NCBI GenBank assembly: GCA_016790815.1
Contig: JAEUOG010000019.1
Coordinates: 1 to 53,271 of the forward strand
Source of the DNA: Dechloromonas sp.
Lineage (GTDB): Bacteria > Pseudomonadota > Gammaproteobacteria > Burkholderiales > Rhodocyclaceae
Direction: 5' to 3'
DNA length: 53,271 bases
Shown here: one piece after another, positions 44,636 to 53,271 of the stretch
How the letters are laid out: every line of letters begins with the position of its first letter
Numbering within the stretch: position 1 is the first letter of the stretch
Translations under genes and position numbers: made by a program
Notes under the pieces: model-generated
Told to the model about the DNA's origin: nothing
Databases searched by the model: none
Seen by the model: the letters and a program-made list of their open reading frames with translations, nothing else

Positions 44636-45328
44636 TCATCGGTATTTCTTCAGGTCATCGAGCGACCTGCCGTAGCTGTGGCGCAGTTGCGCGTCGTCGT
44701 AGCGATGCTCCTCGCCAACCGGGCAATCGACCCGAGCCAGGCAGGTGAATTGGCATTTTGACCCGGTGCTCCGGCGGTAGCCGATGCACTTCTGCAGCGA
44801 GAAATTTCCGCCTTCGAGGGCCTTGGCCGGGCACGCTGCGATGCAGGGCTTTTCCTGGCAGCTTTCGCAGGGGCTGCTGCGGTCGACCGGTAAAAACGGC
44901 GCAAAATCGGTGTCAGCGAGCAGGGCGGCGCGGTAGGCAAACCAGCTACCCCATTCGCCATCGATGCCGACCATGAACGGCGATGGATGGTGCCAGCCAG
45001 CCAGCGTGCCCAGTTGCTGCAGGCCAACCGGTCGCTCGCCGGGGTAAAGCAGGCGATAGCGCCGGTCGGGCAGATCGTTGGAAAACCACCGACTGACCGT
45101 TTGCCGGCAATAGTCATCGATCGGATGGTCGCCGCCGATGTTGCTGGCTTTGACGCGTTCCCAGAGCTGCCGTCCGCCGTGGCCAAGCAGGATCAGTTGC
45201 CGGTAGCCGTCGGTGGTGCCCAGCGTGGCCAATACGTCCATCGGCAGTGCATCCAGACTGAAGACGTGCTGCCGGTTGATCCCCGACTGATTCAGGAAAT
45301 CAGCCTGGAAGGCCGGGCGTTCATTCAT
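44636..45328 (-). CDS. 4Fe-4S protein distantly resembling QueG
   Basis: The 230-residue product has an N-terminal alpha/beta region (YRQLILLGHGGRQLWERV), a central WGSWFAYRAALLADTDF and a cysteine-rich C-terminal third. The first cluster motif is CESCQEKPCIAACP, with C-x2-C-x4-C-x3-C-P spacing instead of the usual C-x2-C-x2-C-x3-C-P. Further cysteines lie in KCIGY and KCQFTCLARVDCPVG. The arrangement resembles epoxyqueuosine reductase and related ferredoxin-like proteins, but the protein is too short and divergent for that name. The ATG at 45328 overlaps the end of dacB by 8 bases. Confidence 0.7.
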   Translation of the reverse strand: MNERPAFQADFLNQSGINRQHVFSLDALPMDVLATLGTTDGYRQLILLGHGGRQLWERVKASNIGGDHPIDDYCRQTVSRWFSNDLPDRRYRLLYPGERPVGLQQLGTLAGWHHPSPFMVGIDGEWGSWFAYRAALLADTDFAPFLPVDRSSPCESCQEKPCIAACPAKALEGGNFSLQKCIGYRRSTGSKCQFTCLARVDCPVGEEHRYDDAQLRHSYGRSLDDLKKYR

Positions 45329-46799
45329 TTTCCAGCATCGGCATTTTTTCGCCCGCCCGCCGCTGGGCGACCCAGACGAGCAGGGCGTCGATGGCGGCAC
45401 CACCGGCCTGGGCGCGCGGATGGTTGATGAAGAAGGTGACAGCATGCCGCCGGCCCTGGCTGTCCAGCGCGAACCCGGCGGCGGTTTTCACGCTGTCGAG
45501 CGTGCCGGTCTTGATGTGGGCACGGCCAGTGGCGTCGGAGCCGTTGAGACGTTTCTTCATCGTGCCGTCGATGCCGACAATCGGCATGCTGGCCACGAAC
45601 TCCGGCATCACCGGGCTGCGCCAGGCGTCGAGCAGCAGGCGGTTGAGGCTGTCGGCGCTGATCCGCTCGCTGCGCGACAGGCCGGAACCGTTGTCGATAA
45701 CCAGTTCGGCAAAGCGCAGATTGCGCCCGGCCAGCCAGTCGGCAATGCGCTGCCGGGCGCGCTCGGCGGTGGCGGGGGCGCTATCGTTGCCGATGGTCAG
45801 GAAAACCTGGCGTGCCATGACGTTGTTGCTGAATTTGTTGATATCGCGGACGGCGTCGGCCAGTGGCGCCGAGTCGTGCTGGGTGAGCAGCCTGGCGCCG
45901 GCTGGCACGCTGCCGGGGCGGATCTGGCCATTGAGTGTGCCGCCGAGCTCCTTCCAGAGTGCGCGGATCAGTCCGCTGGTCTGGGCCTCGGCGGACAACG
46001 GCGCCAGGCTGAGAGGCTTCTCGCCACACAATGCAGAGTAACTGCCGGTGAACTCCAGACGATTGCCGTTGCTTTCGGGAATCAGCCGAACCTGGATCTG
46101 ATCCTTCCAGTTGCTGCCGCAGGCACCGTCGCCGGCGCGCAGCTGGTTGTCGACACGCAGGCCCTCGCTCGGTGTTTCCATGAGCACGCGGGGGCGCCCG
46201 TTGTCGGGTTGCAGCGTGAAGCGCAGGGCGCGGAAATTGAGCAGAAACCCGTCAGGCCCCACGTTGTAGGGGCGCATCGGTTTGTCGTCGAAAGCCCCGG
46301 GGTCGATGGCCGGGATGTTGAAAACGCTGCGGTCGACCACGATATCGCCGTCGATCCGGCGAATGCCGCGCACCTGTATCTGGCGGAGCAGGGCGGTCAG
46401 GTGCTCGATGGCAAAGCGCGGGTCGCCGCTGCCGCGAAGGTACAAATTGCCATTCAAATGCCCGTCGACCGCAGCATTCTCCATCCATGCTGTCGTTTTC
46501 CATGTGTAGGCCGGGCCCAGCAGGTCGAGCGCGGCGTAGGTGGTGACCAGCTTCATCACCGATGCCGGGTTCATCGCGCGGCCGGCATTGTGAGCAACCA
46601 GCGGGCTGCCGGCATCGACCGGCTGGACCACGACGGCGACGCTGGCCGCCGGAATCTGCGCCACCTTCAGGGCCTGCAGCACCGTGGGCGGCAGGTCGGC
46701 GCGGGCCAGGCTGGCCGCTGAGGCCAGTGCCAGCAAGCCGATGGTCTGCCGCAGGGGGCGCAGCTGCGGTGCGATTGGCGTCGAAGTGGGCTGGTGCAT
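45321..46799 (-). CDS. dacB: D-alanyl-D-alanine carboxypeptidase/endopeptidase (PBP4)
   Basis: A periplasmic class C penicillin-binding protein that trims peptidoglycan. The 492-residue precursor has a signal segment (about 18-34, ending SLARA) and the active-site motifs S80-V-M-K83, SNN in INKFSNNVMARQ, and KTG in GRAHIKTGTLDSVK. The ATG at 46799 is chosen; a TTG at 46844 in frame would put a terminator hairpin inside the coding region. No Shine-Dalgarno is visible before the ATG, because the space is filled by the terminator T run. Confidence 0.9.
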   Translation of the reverse strand: MHQPTSTPIAPQLRPLRQTIGLLALASAASLARADLPPTVLQALKVAQIPAASVAVVVQPVDAGSPLVAHNAGRAMNPASVMKLVTTYAALDLLGPAYTWKTTAWMENAAVDGHLNGNLYLRGSGDPRFAIEHLTALLRQIQVRGIRRIDGDIVVDRSVFNIPAIDPGAFDDKPMRPYNVGPDGFLLNFRALRFTLQPDNGRPRVLMETPSEGLRVDNQLRAGDGACGSNWKDQIQVRLIPESNGNRLEFTGSYSALCGEKPLSLAPLSAEAQTSGLIRALWKELGGTLNGQIRPGSVPAGARLLTQHDSAPLADAVRDINKFSNNVMARQVFLTIGNDSAPATAERARQRIADWLAGRNLRFAELVIDNGSGLSRSERISADSLNRLLLDAWRSPVMPEFVASMPIVGIDGTMKKRLNGSDATGRAHIKTGTLDSVKTAAGFALDSQGRRHAVTFFINHPRAQAGGAAIDALLVWVAQRRAGEKMPMLENE

Positions 46800-46802
46800 G
46801 GC

Positions 46803-46830
46803 AAAAAAATGGGGGCTCGAAAGCCCCCAT
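46803..46830 (-). terminator. Terminator after the chemoreceptor gene, abutting dacB
   Basis: Perfect 9-bp arms ATGGGGGCT (46809-46817) and AGCCCCCAT (46822-46830) flank CGAA. On the minus strand the stem is followed by seven T's (46809-46803). It ends the chemoreceptor transcript but also reaches to within three bases of the dacB ATG. Confidence 0.85.
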
Positions 46831-46852
46831 TGTAGTCGCTGCAAATGGCCGC

Positions 46853-48937
46853 TCAGCGCCGATATAGCTCGAATGTCAGGATCAGCGCTTCAAGCTGTTG
46901 CGAAGTATGGAGCAGGTCTTCGGAAATCTCCTTGGCCGCACTTGCCGAATGCGTGTTTTGCTCGATCAGGTCGGTAATCTGCTGCATGCTGCCGGCCACC
47001 TCCTCGGCAGCGATGCCTTGCTGACGTGCGGCATCGGAAATCTGGCTGGCCATCAGCGAGACCTGGCTCGACGAATTGGTGATGCCTTCAAGACCAGCGA
47101 CGCTCTCGCGCAACTTGCCGATGCCGGTATCCACTTCCTGCGCAGCAAGGTCCATGCTCGCCACGGCCTGGGCGGTCACCGACTGGATCTCGTTGACGGT
47201 GTTGTTGATGTCGGCCGTGGAGGTCGTCGTCCGTTCGGCCAGCTTGCGAACCTCGTCGGCAACCACGGCAAAACCCCGGCCCTGCTCGCCGGCCCGGGCG
47301 GCTTCGATGGCCGCGTTAAGGGCGAGCAGGTTGGTCTGGCTGGCAATGTCGGCAATGACGCGGGTGATGTCGCCAATCTTGGCGATCGACTGATTGAGCT
47401 GGTCGATCGTGGCGTTCGAGGCGGTGACAGCCTCGACGACACGGGTCGTTGCAGCCATGCTCTGGCTGATGTTGGTGTTGCTGAGCTTGACCTGACTCTG
47501 GGATTCGCGGGCTGCCGATGCGGTTTCCTCAGCATTGGCGGCCACTTCCTGCACCGACTGGCTGAATTCCTCGGTGGCTGCCGCCACGCCTTCGACACTG
47601 GCCTGCTGCTGCACGGACTGGGTCGAGACCTGGGTCATTTGCGCCTCGAGTTGCTTGCTGCGCGTGTCAATGTTTTTTGCAGCCGTGCTGATTTCGTCAA
47701 GCATGGCCTTTATGGTGCCTTGCATGACGCCGAGGTTGCACAGCAGCAACCCTGTTTCGTCGCGTCCATGGATGTTGATTTCGTCGGTCAGTTTCCCTTC
47801 GCTGATCCGGTCGAAATGAGCAACGGCCTTGCGCATCGGGGCGACAATGGAGCGAACGAGCAGTCCACCGCCGACCAGTGTGATCAACACCGCAAAGATC
47901 ATCAGCCCGATGTTTGTGTTGCGGACTGAGGCATATTCCTTCTCGGCTTCAACATAACGTGCTTCGGCGTCGCGGCTGAGTTGCTGGATCAGCGCCTCGC
48001 CGTTGCGACGTACCTCGCCGTACAACGGGTTGATTTTGGTCAGCAGAACCACGTTCGTTTCGTTGAACTTGCCTTCGGCTATCAGACCGCGCGCGGCGTT
48101 GACGCCCTCCTTCGAGAATTTCTCGCGGCTTTCGGAAAACTTGTCCAGCAAGGCCTTTTGCGTGTCGGTCAGCGTCTGCTTCTTCATTGCTTCGAGCAGA
48201 GTGTTGATTTCCTCGCGATTCTTCAGCGTTGCGTTGATGTGCATGTCGACGGGGTGGTCGTGCATCTTGACGAAGGGACTCGTCGTATCGTGCTGCATGG
48301 CAAGCATGATCTGTGAGCGATTGTCGGCGAGCAGGAACATCATGCGACCGACCTCATTGGCCGGCACAAGATTCTCGCGATACATCGAATTCAGTTCCTG
48401 ATTGGTTTCCGTCAGGCTGCGCAGGCCGAAAAATCCGATCAATCCCATCAGTACGAGCAAAGCACCCATTGCAGCCCACAGGCGAGCAGCGAGCGTAATG
48501 CTGCGTCGTGCGCTTTCAGGCAGCTTGCCGGTGCTGCCGGCAGTCCGGTATAGCGCTTCGGCAGCCTGTTTCTTGTCTGACGCCAGCGGCGTACGCACTG
48601 ACATGTAGCCGGTAATTTCGCCATTTTTCTTGAGTGGCACAACAAAGACTTCGACCCAGTAATAGTCGCCGTTCTTGCAGCGATTCTTCACCGCCCCGCG
48701 CCAGGGAAGGCCGGCCTTGACCGTCTTCCAGAGGTCAGCAAAGGCGGCTGGGGGCATTTCCGGGTGGCGGACGATGTTGTGGCTGCTGCCGATCAGTTCT
48801 GCCCGGGTGAAACCGCTGATTTCGACAAAAGCATCATTGGCCTGGGTGATGATGCCTTTCAGGTCGGTTTTGGAGACCAGGTAACAGTTCGGCGGAAAGA
48901 GGACTTCCCTCTGGGTAACGGGTTGGTTGTTTTTCAT
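46853..48937 (-). CDS. PAS-domain methyl-accepting chemotaxis protein
   Basis: The 694-residue chemoreceptor has an N-terminal Aer-like PAS domain (about 1-120; [20 protein letters not shown], then [20 protein letters not shown]). A membrane segment lies near 150-172, followed by a periplasmic four-helix domain of about 150 residues and a second membrane segment ([20 protein letters not shown]). HAMP and the signalling domain come next, with the tip [20 protein letters not shown] and [18 protein letters not shown]. No CheR-binding pentapeptide is present at the C-terminus. An intracellular PAS plus periplasmic sensor suggests two inputs. Confidence 0.93.
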   Translation of the reverse strand: MKNNQPVTQREVLFPPNCYLVSKTDLKGIITQANDAFVEISGFTRAELIGSSHNIVRHPEMPPAAFADLWKTVKAGLPWRGAVKNRCKNGDYYWVEVFVVPLKKNGEITGYMSVRTPLASDKKQAAEALYRTAGSTGKLPESARRSITLAARLWAAMGALLVLMGLIGFFGLRSLTETNQELNSMYRENLVPANEVGRMMFLLADNRSQIMLAMQHDTTSPFVKMHDHPVDMHINATLKNREEINTLLEAMKKQTLTDTQKALLDKFSESREKFSKEGVNAARGLIAEGKFNETNVVLLTKINPLYGEVRRNGEALIQQLSRDAEARYVEAEKEYASVRNTNIGLMIFAVLITLVGGGLLVRSIVAPMRKAVAHFDRISEGKLTDEINIHGRDETGLLLCNLGVMQGTIKAMLDEISTAAKNIDTRSKQLEAQMTQVSTQSVQQQASVEGVAAATEEFSQSVQEVAANAEETASAARESQSQVKLSNTNISQSMAATTRVVEAVTASNATIDQLNQSIAKIGDITRVIADIASQTNLLALNAAIEAARAGEQGRGFAVVADEVRKLAERTTTSTADINNTVNEIQSVTAQAVASMDLAAQEVDTGIGKLRESVAGLEGITNSSSQVSLMASQISDAARQQGIAAEEVAGSMQQITDLIEQNTHSASAAKEISEDLLHTSQQLEALILTFELYRR

Positions 48938-49294
48938 TGACGGGCCTCGTTGCTGGCGATATCGCGTGTGTCCAATGTTTCAAAAATACCAAAATCAAAC
49001 ATCAATAACAAGTGTTTTATATGACTTTGGGCAGGTTGGGTTTTCGCTGGGATTTCGATCCGGCCGCCGCTGAATCGCCCCGGAAACTCCGCTTGCTTCG
49101 AAACCTTGCGCGAGGACTAGCAGGCCATCGTTACGGCCGCTTGGCAACAGGATGACGACTTCGGACCAGATACGACGCCTGGGCCAAAACCAAATCGGTC
49201 AACTGTTCTTCAGCATGGCAAAACGGCCATGGATTGCGCCATGGCCGTTTTCTTTGGTGCGCCCGGCTCGGTACCGAGCCGATGCCGCAGAGAC
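48938..49294. other. Intergenic region upstream of the chemoreceptor gene
   Basis: The 357 bases hold the chemoreceptor promoter region (A/T-rich stretch 48980-49025) and the terminator of the antiporter gene (49220-49251). No sigma-28 consensus was found by eye and no gene is apparent. Confidence 0.5.
49220..49251. terminator. Terminator downstream of nhaD
   Basis: A perfect 13-bp stem pairs AAAACGGCCATGG (49220-49232) with CCATGGCCGTTTT (49239-49251) around ATTGCG. Read on the minus strand it follows the nhaD stop by 43 bases and ends in four U's. The plus-strand T run is equally long, so it may act in both directions. Confidence 0.7.
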
Positions 49295-50578
49295 TCAATG
49301 AAGCATTTGGTACTGCACGAGATACACCGCTGCTCCGGCGAAATAGCCAATCAGGGCCAGCCAGCTGATTTTTTTCACGTACCAGAAGAAGTGAATCTTT
49401 TCGAGTCCCATCGCCGCCACACCGGCCGCCGAGCCGATGATGAGGATGGATCCGCCCGTGCCTGCACAGTAGGCGAGGAACTCCCACAGAAAGTGGTCGG
49501 TCGGGTATTGTTCCAGGCTGTACATGCCCATCGAGGCTGCTACAAGCGGCACGTTGTCCACGATGGCGCTGACGATGCCGATGATCATGACGATCACATC
49601 CTGACGACCCACGGTTTCATCCAGCCATTTCGCCAGTGCAGTAAGAATATGGGTGTGTTCCAGCGTGGCCACGGCCAGCAGGATGCCGACGAAGAACACG
49701 ATGGAACTCATGTCGATGCGGCTTAGCGCATGGGCCAGCGTGAGGTGCTGCTTGTTTTCGTCTTCCTTGTGGCGATGCACGAGGTCACCGACCAGCCAGA
49801 GAATCCCGAGGCCGAACAGGATGCCAAGGAAGGGTGGCAGATGCGTAACGGTCTTGAATGCCGGGACGGCGACCAGAATGCCAAGACCAAGGAAGAACAT
49901 CAGGTTGCGCTCAAATTCCGTGGTCTTGAGGCCGTGGTCCATCTCGATTTGCTCGGGGCCCATTACCGGACGGCCACGCAAGATGTAGGCGGTCACGGCC
50001 AGCGGTACCAGCAGGCTGACGACCGCGGGGAGAAATACCATCTTCATGATATTGAGCGTGGTGATCTGGCCACCGATCCACAGCATGGTGGTGGTCACGT
50101 CACCGATCGGCGACCATGCGCCGCCCGCATTTGCTGCAATCACGATGATGCCGGCGAAGAACAGGCGATCCTCATGCTTGGACAGGAGCTTCCTGACCAG
50201 GGAAATCATGACGATGGTGGTGGTCAGGTTGTCGAGCAGGGCGCTCAGGAAGAAGGTGACAAAACCAACCAGCCACATCAGGGTCGACAACTTCGTGGTG
50301 CGAATGCGCTTGGTGATGACTTCAAAACCGTTATGGGCATCGACCACTTCGACAATGGTCATGGCGCCCATCAGGAAGAACACGATCTGGGCCGTGGCCA
50401 TGACCGATTCGCCCAGTTCGTGGCTGATCTTGGGGGCATCGCCCGCACCCAGCGCGTAAATGGTCCACAGCAGGCCGGCTCCGATCAGCGCCGAGGCGGA
50501 TTTGTTGATCTTGATTGGGTGCTCCAGTGCTATCGCCGCATACGCGACGATGAAAACAACGATGAGAGCAGTCAGCAT
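49295..50578 (-). CDS. nhaD: NhaD-type sodium/proton antiporter
   Basis: An ion-transporter-superfamily membrane protein expected to exchange Na+ (or Li+) for H+. The 427-residue product has about twelve hydrophobic segments. NhaD features include VGFVTFFLSALLDNLTTTIV, ANAGGAWSPIGDVTTTMLWI, IVSAIVDNVPLVAASMGMY and GTGGSILIIGSAAGVAAM. AGGA lies 8 bases before the ATG. It stands alone between two intergenic regions. Confidence 0.92.
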   Translation of the reverse strand: MLTALIVVFIVAYAAIALEHPIKINKSASALIGAGLLWTIYALGAGDAPKISHELGESVMATAQIVFFLMGAMTIVEVVDAHNGFEVITKRIRTTKLSTLMWLVGFVTFFLSALLDNLTTTIVMISLVRKLLSKHEDRLFFAGIIVIAANAGGAWSPIGDVTTTMLWIGGQITTLNIMKMVFLPAVVSLLVPLAVTAYILRGRPVMGPEQIEMDHGLKTTEFERNLMFFLGLGILVAVPAFKTVTHLPPFLGILFGLGILWLVGDLVHRHKEDENKQHLTLAHALSRIDMSSIVFFVGILLAVATLEHTHILTALAKWLDETVGRQDVIVMIIGIVSAIVDNVPLVAASMGMYSLEQYPTDHFLWEFLAYCAGTGGSILIIGSAAGVAAMGLEKIHFFWYVKKISWLALIGYFAGAAVYLVQYQMLH

Positions 50579-51124
50579 TGGAAAGTCCTAGGCGAAATGA
50601 ATTAAGGGTAACAGTGCATCGTACGAGCACCGTGTCGGGCAATCAAGGCTTCGCGCTGGCAATGTGGTGGCAAATTTCGACGAGCGTGTCTTGCCTCGCG
50701 AGCTTTGTCAGCGGCAAGTCCGGACTTCACGAGTTTTTGTGCCAACGCGGTGGCGCGACGAGAAGCGGCGCGTGCATGCCTGAAAGCAACGGCCAGAAAC
50801 TGGCAGGAAAAGGAAACAAGTTGGCGATCCAAGGCATCGTCGCATCGTAGCTATACAAGGGCTTCCGGGAAATTAGGGAAATTACTTAAGGTGTCGCCGG
50901 AGTGACGGTGGCAGCAGTTTTGAAAAGGCGGTCAGTCATTACGCCTGGCGGTTGAATGGCAGGAGAGCGGGGCAGTGCTGCCTTGAATAAATCCCGGAAC
51001 CTGCAGCCGGTTTGCCAGAAAAAACCACATGGGAGAGCGTGCTCCCCATTGTTTTACCGCCAGCCAGACAGGCTGATGGGCTCTCATGTTGAAGGATCAA
51101 CGACAATAAATTTGCATGTGCTCC
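50579..51124. other. Long intergenic region upstream of groES
   Basis: I see no convincing gene in this 546-base stretch. Short frames on both strands (for example 50832-50602 minus) lack ribosome sites and look random. It contains a tandem 9-base repeat GGGAAATTA at 50867-50884 and a hairpin at 51029-51049. A's at 51019-51024 flank the hairpin on one side and TTTT on the other. Confidence 0.4.
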
Positions 51125-51152
51125 CTTGAAATACCTGTGTCTCGCCCCTATT
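51125..51152 (+). promoter_or_regulatory. Sigma-32-like heat-shock promoter of groESL
   Basis: CTTGAAA (51125-51131) and CCCCTATT (51145-51152) with 13 bases between match the heat-shock sigma factor pattern (CTTGAA ... CCCCAT-T) well. The predicted start lies inside the CIRCE element just downstream. Confidence 0.8.
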
Positions 51153-51153
51153 A

Positions 51154-51180
51154 TTAGCACTCACCAGAGACGAGTGCTAA
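51154..51180 (+). promoter_or_regulatory. CIRCE operator (HrcA site)
   Basis: TTAGCACTC (51154-51162), nine bases, then GAGTGCTAA (51172-51180): a perfect CIRCE inverted repeat, the operator for the HrcA repressor. It overlaps the expected transcription start. Confidence 0.95.
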
Positions 51181-51269
51181 TAAAACGCGCCCGCTCTGGT
51201 CCCGGAATCGCGCCTGACGCGTCCGGCCAATTTTCCGAGTGTTGCAATTCATTTTCAGGAGTCAGATTT

Positions 51270-51560
51270 ATGAATATCCGTCCTTTGCACGACCGAGTGA
51301 TCGTCAAGCGCGTTGAAGCCGAGCGCACCACTGCCTCCGGCATCGTCATCCCCGATTCCGCTGGCGAAAAGCCGGATCAGGGCGAAGTCCTGGCCGTCGG
51401 CCCGGGCAAGCGTGATGACAACGGCAAGCAGATCGCTCTGGACGTCAAGGTTGGCGACCGTGTTCTGTTCGGCAAGTACGCCGGCCAGGCTGTCAAGGTC
51501 GATGGTCAGGAAGTCCTGGTCATGCGTGAAGAAGACATCATGGGCGTTCTGCAGAAGTAA
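51270..51560 (+). CDS. groES: Co-chaperonin GroES
   Basis: GroES caps the GroEL chamber. The 96-residue product begins [20 protein letters not shown] and has the mobile loop around [20 protein letters not shown] and [18 protein letters not shown] lies 9 bases before the ATG. The 5' leader carries the sigma-32-like promoter and CIRCE. Confidence 0.98.
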   Translation: MNIRPLHDRVIVKRVEAERTTASGIVIPDSAGEKPDQGEVLAVGPGKRDDNGKQIALDVKVGDRVLFGKYAGQAVKVDGQEVLVMREEDIMGVLQK

Positions 51561-51579
51561 GTTCTGCACCCCGGAATTG

Positions 51580-51603
51580 CCGGTTGATCCCACGGTCAAC
51601 CGG
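51580..51603 (+). promoter_or_regulatory. groES-groEL intercistronic hairpin
   Basis: CCGGTTGA (51580-51587) and TCAACCGG (51596-51603) flank an eight-base loop. No T run follows, so it is not a terminator. It may stabilise or process the transcript between the two genes. Confidence 0.4.
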
Positions 51604-51633
51604 ATAAATTGATCAAAATTCAGGAGCTATTAA

Positions 51634-53271
<1,638 letters not shown>

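Noticed and set aside
50602-50832. 76-codon minus-strand frame upstream of nhaD
   Set aside because: No Shine-Dalgarno, alanine/arginine-rich composition typical of GC-rich non-coding DNA, and competing plus-strand frames of similar quality.

Overview
The window carries the ribosomal S10-spc-alpha gene block (rplC to rplQ) followed by about 38 kb of chromosomal housekeeping, signalling and envelope genes, and it ends inside groEL. GC-rich third codon positions, infA placed between secY and rpmJ, a four-cysteine ribosomal protein S4, ubiA/ubiD quinone genes and groESL under combined heat-shock sigma-32-like and CIRCE control all point to a betaproteobacterium. Protein flavour suggests the Rhodocyclales (Dechloromonas/Azonexus-like). 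That placement is inference from remembered family resemblance, not from a search.

Layout: 50-13613 (+) is the ribosomal protein block with secY, infA, rpmJ and rpoA. It has an internal terminator/promoter junction before rplN and a bidirectional terminator at its end. 13680-19863 (-) is a tight four-gene unit: an Atm1-type ABC exporter, a CHASE-domain histidine kinase, a receiver-RsbW-like ATPase and a receiver-PAS-SpoIIE-type phosphatase. It looks like a phosphorelay feeding a partner-switch output. 19967-22930 (+) holds a YciA thioesterase, a FadL-type porin, a DUF2802 protein and a SPOR protein. 22937-24801 (-) is a set of small lipoproteins, one interrupted by an in-frame TGA, plus a TPR protein. 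24855-27299 (+) is ridA and recG. 27289-30442 is a LysR regulator divergent from an MFS carrier and an AcuI-type reductase. 30558-30659 is a 33-codon membrane peptide with its own terminator. 30747-33539 (-) is an alpha/beta hydrolase and the CsgG/DUF4810/DUF799 lipoprotein trio. 33899-35779 (+) is an MFS-acyltransferase fusion. 35873-37669 (-) is a TonB/TolA-like protein with 35-residue repeats.

38108-44601 (+) is a compact run of an unknown protein, ubiA, a c'-type cytochrome, a 31-codon lipoprotein, ubiD, a GNAT enzyme, a small membrane protein and a hybrid histidine kinase. Several consecutive pairs share ATGA stop/start overlaps. 44636-48937 (-) holds a 4Fe-4S protein, dacB (PBP4) and a PAS-containing chemoreceptor. 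49295-50578 (-) is an NhaD-type antiporter. 51125-53271 (+) is the groES-groEL heat-shock operon, with groEL cut by the window edge.

The parts most worth a second look are the split partner-switch cluster, the ATGA-chained 31-codon lipoprotein between the cytochrome and ubiD, and the promoter -10 element sitting in a terminator loop before rplN. Next come the hairpin covering the ribosome binding site of a GTG-started lipoprotein, the terminator that runs into the dacB start region, and the lipoprotein gene broken by one TGA. No tRNA, rRNA, insertion sequence, prophage or CRISPR array was seen.
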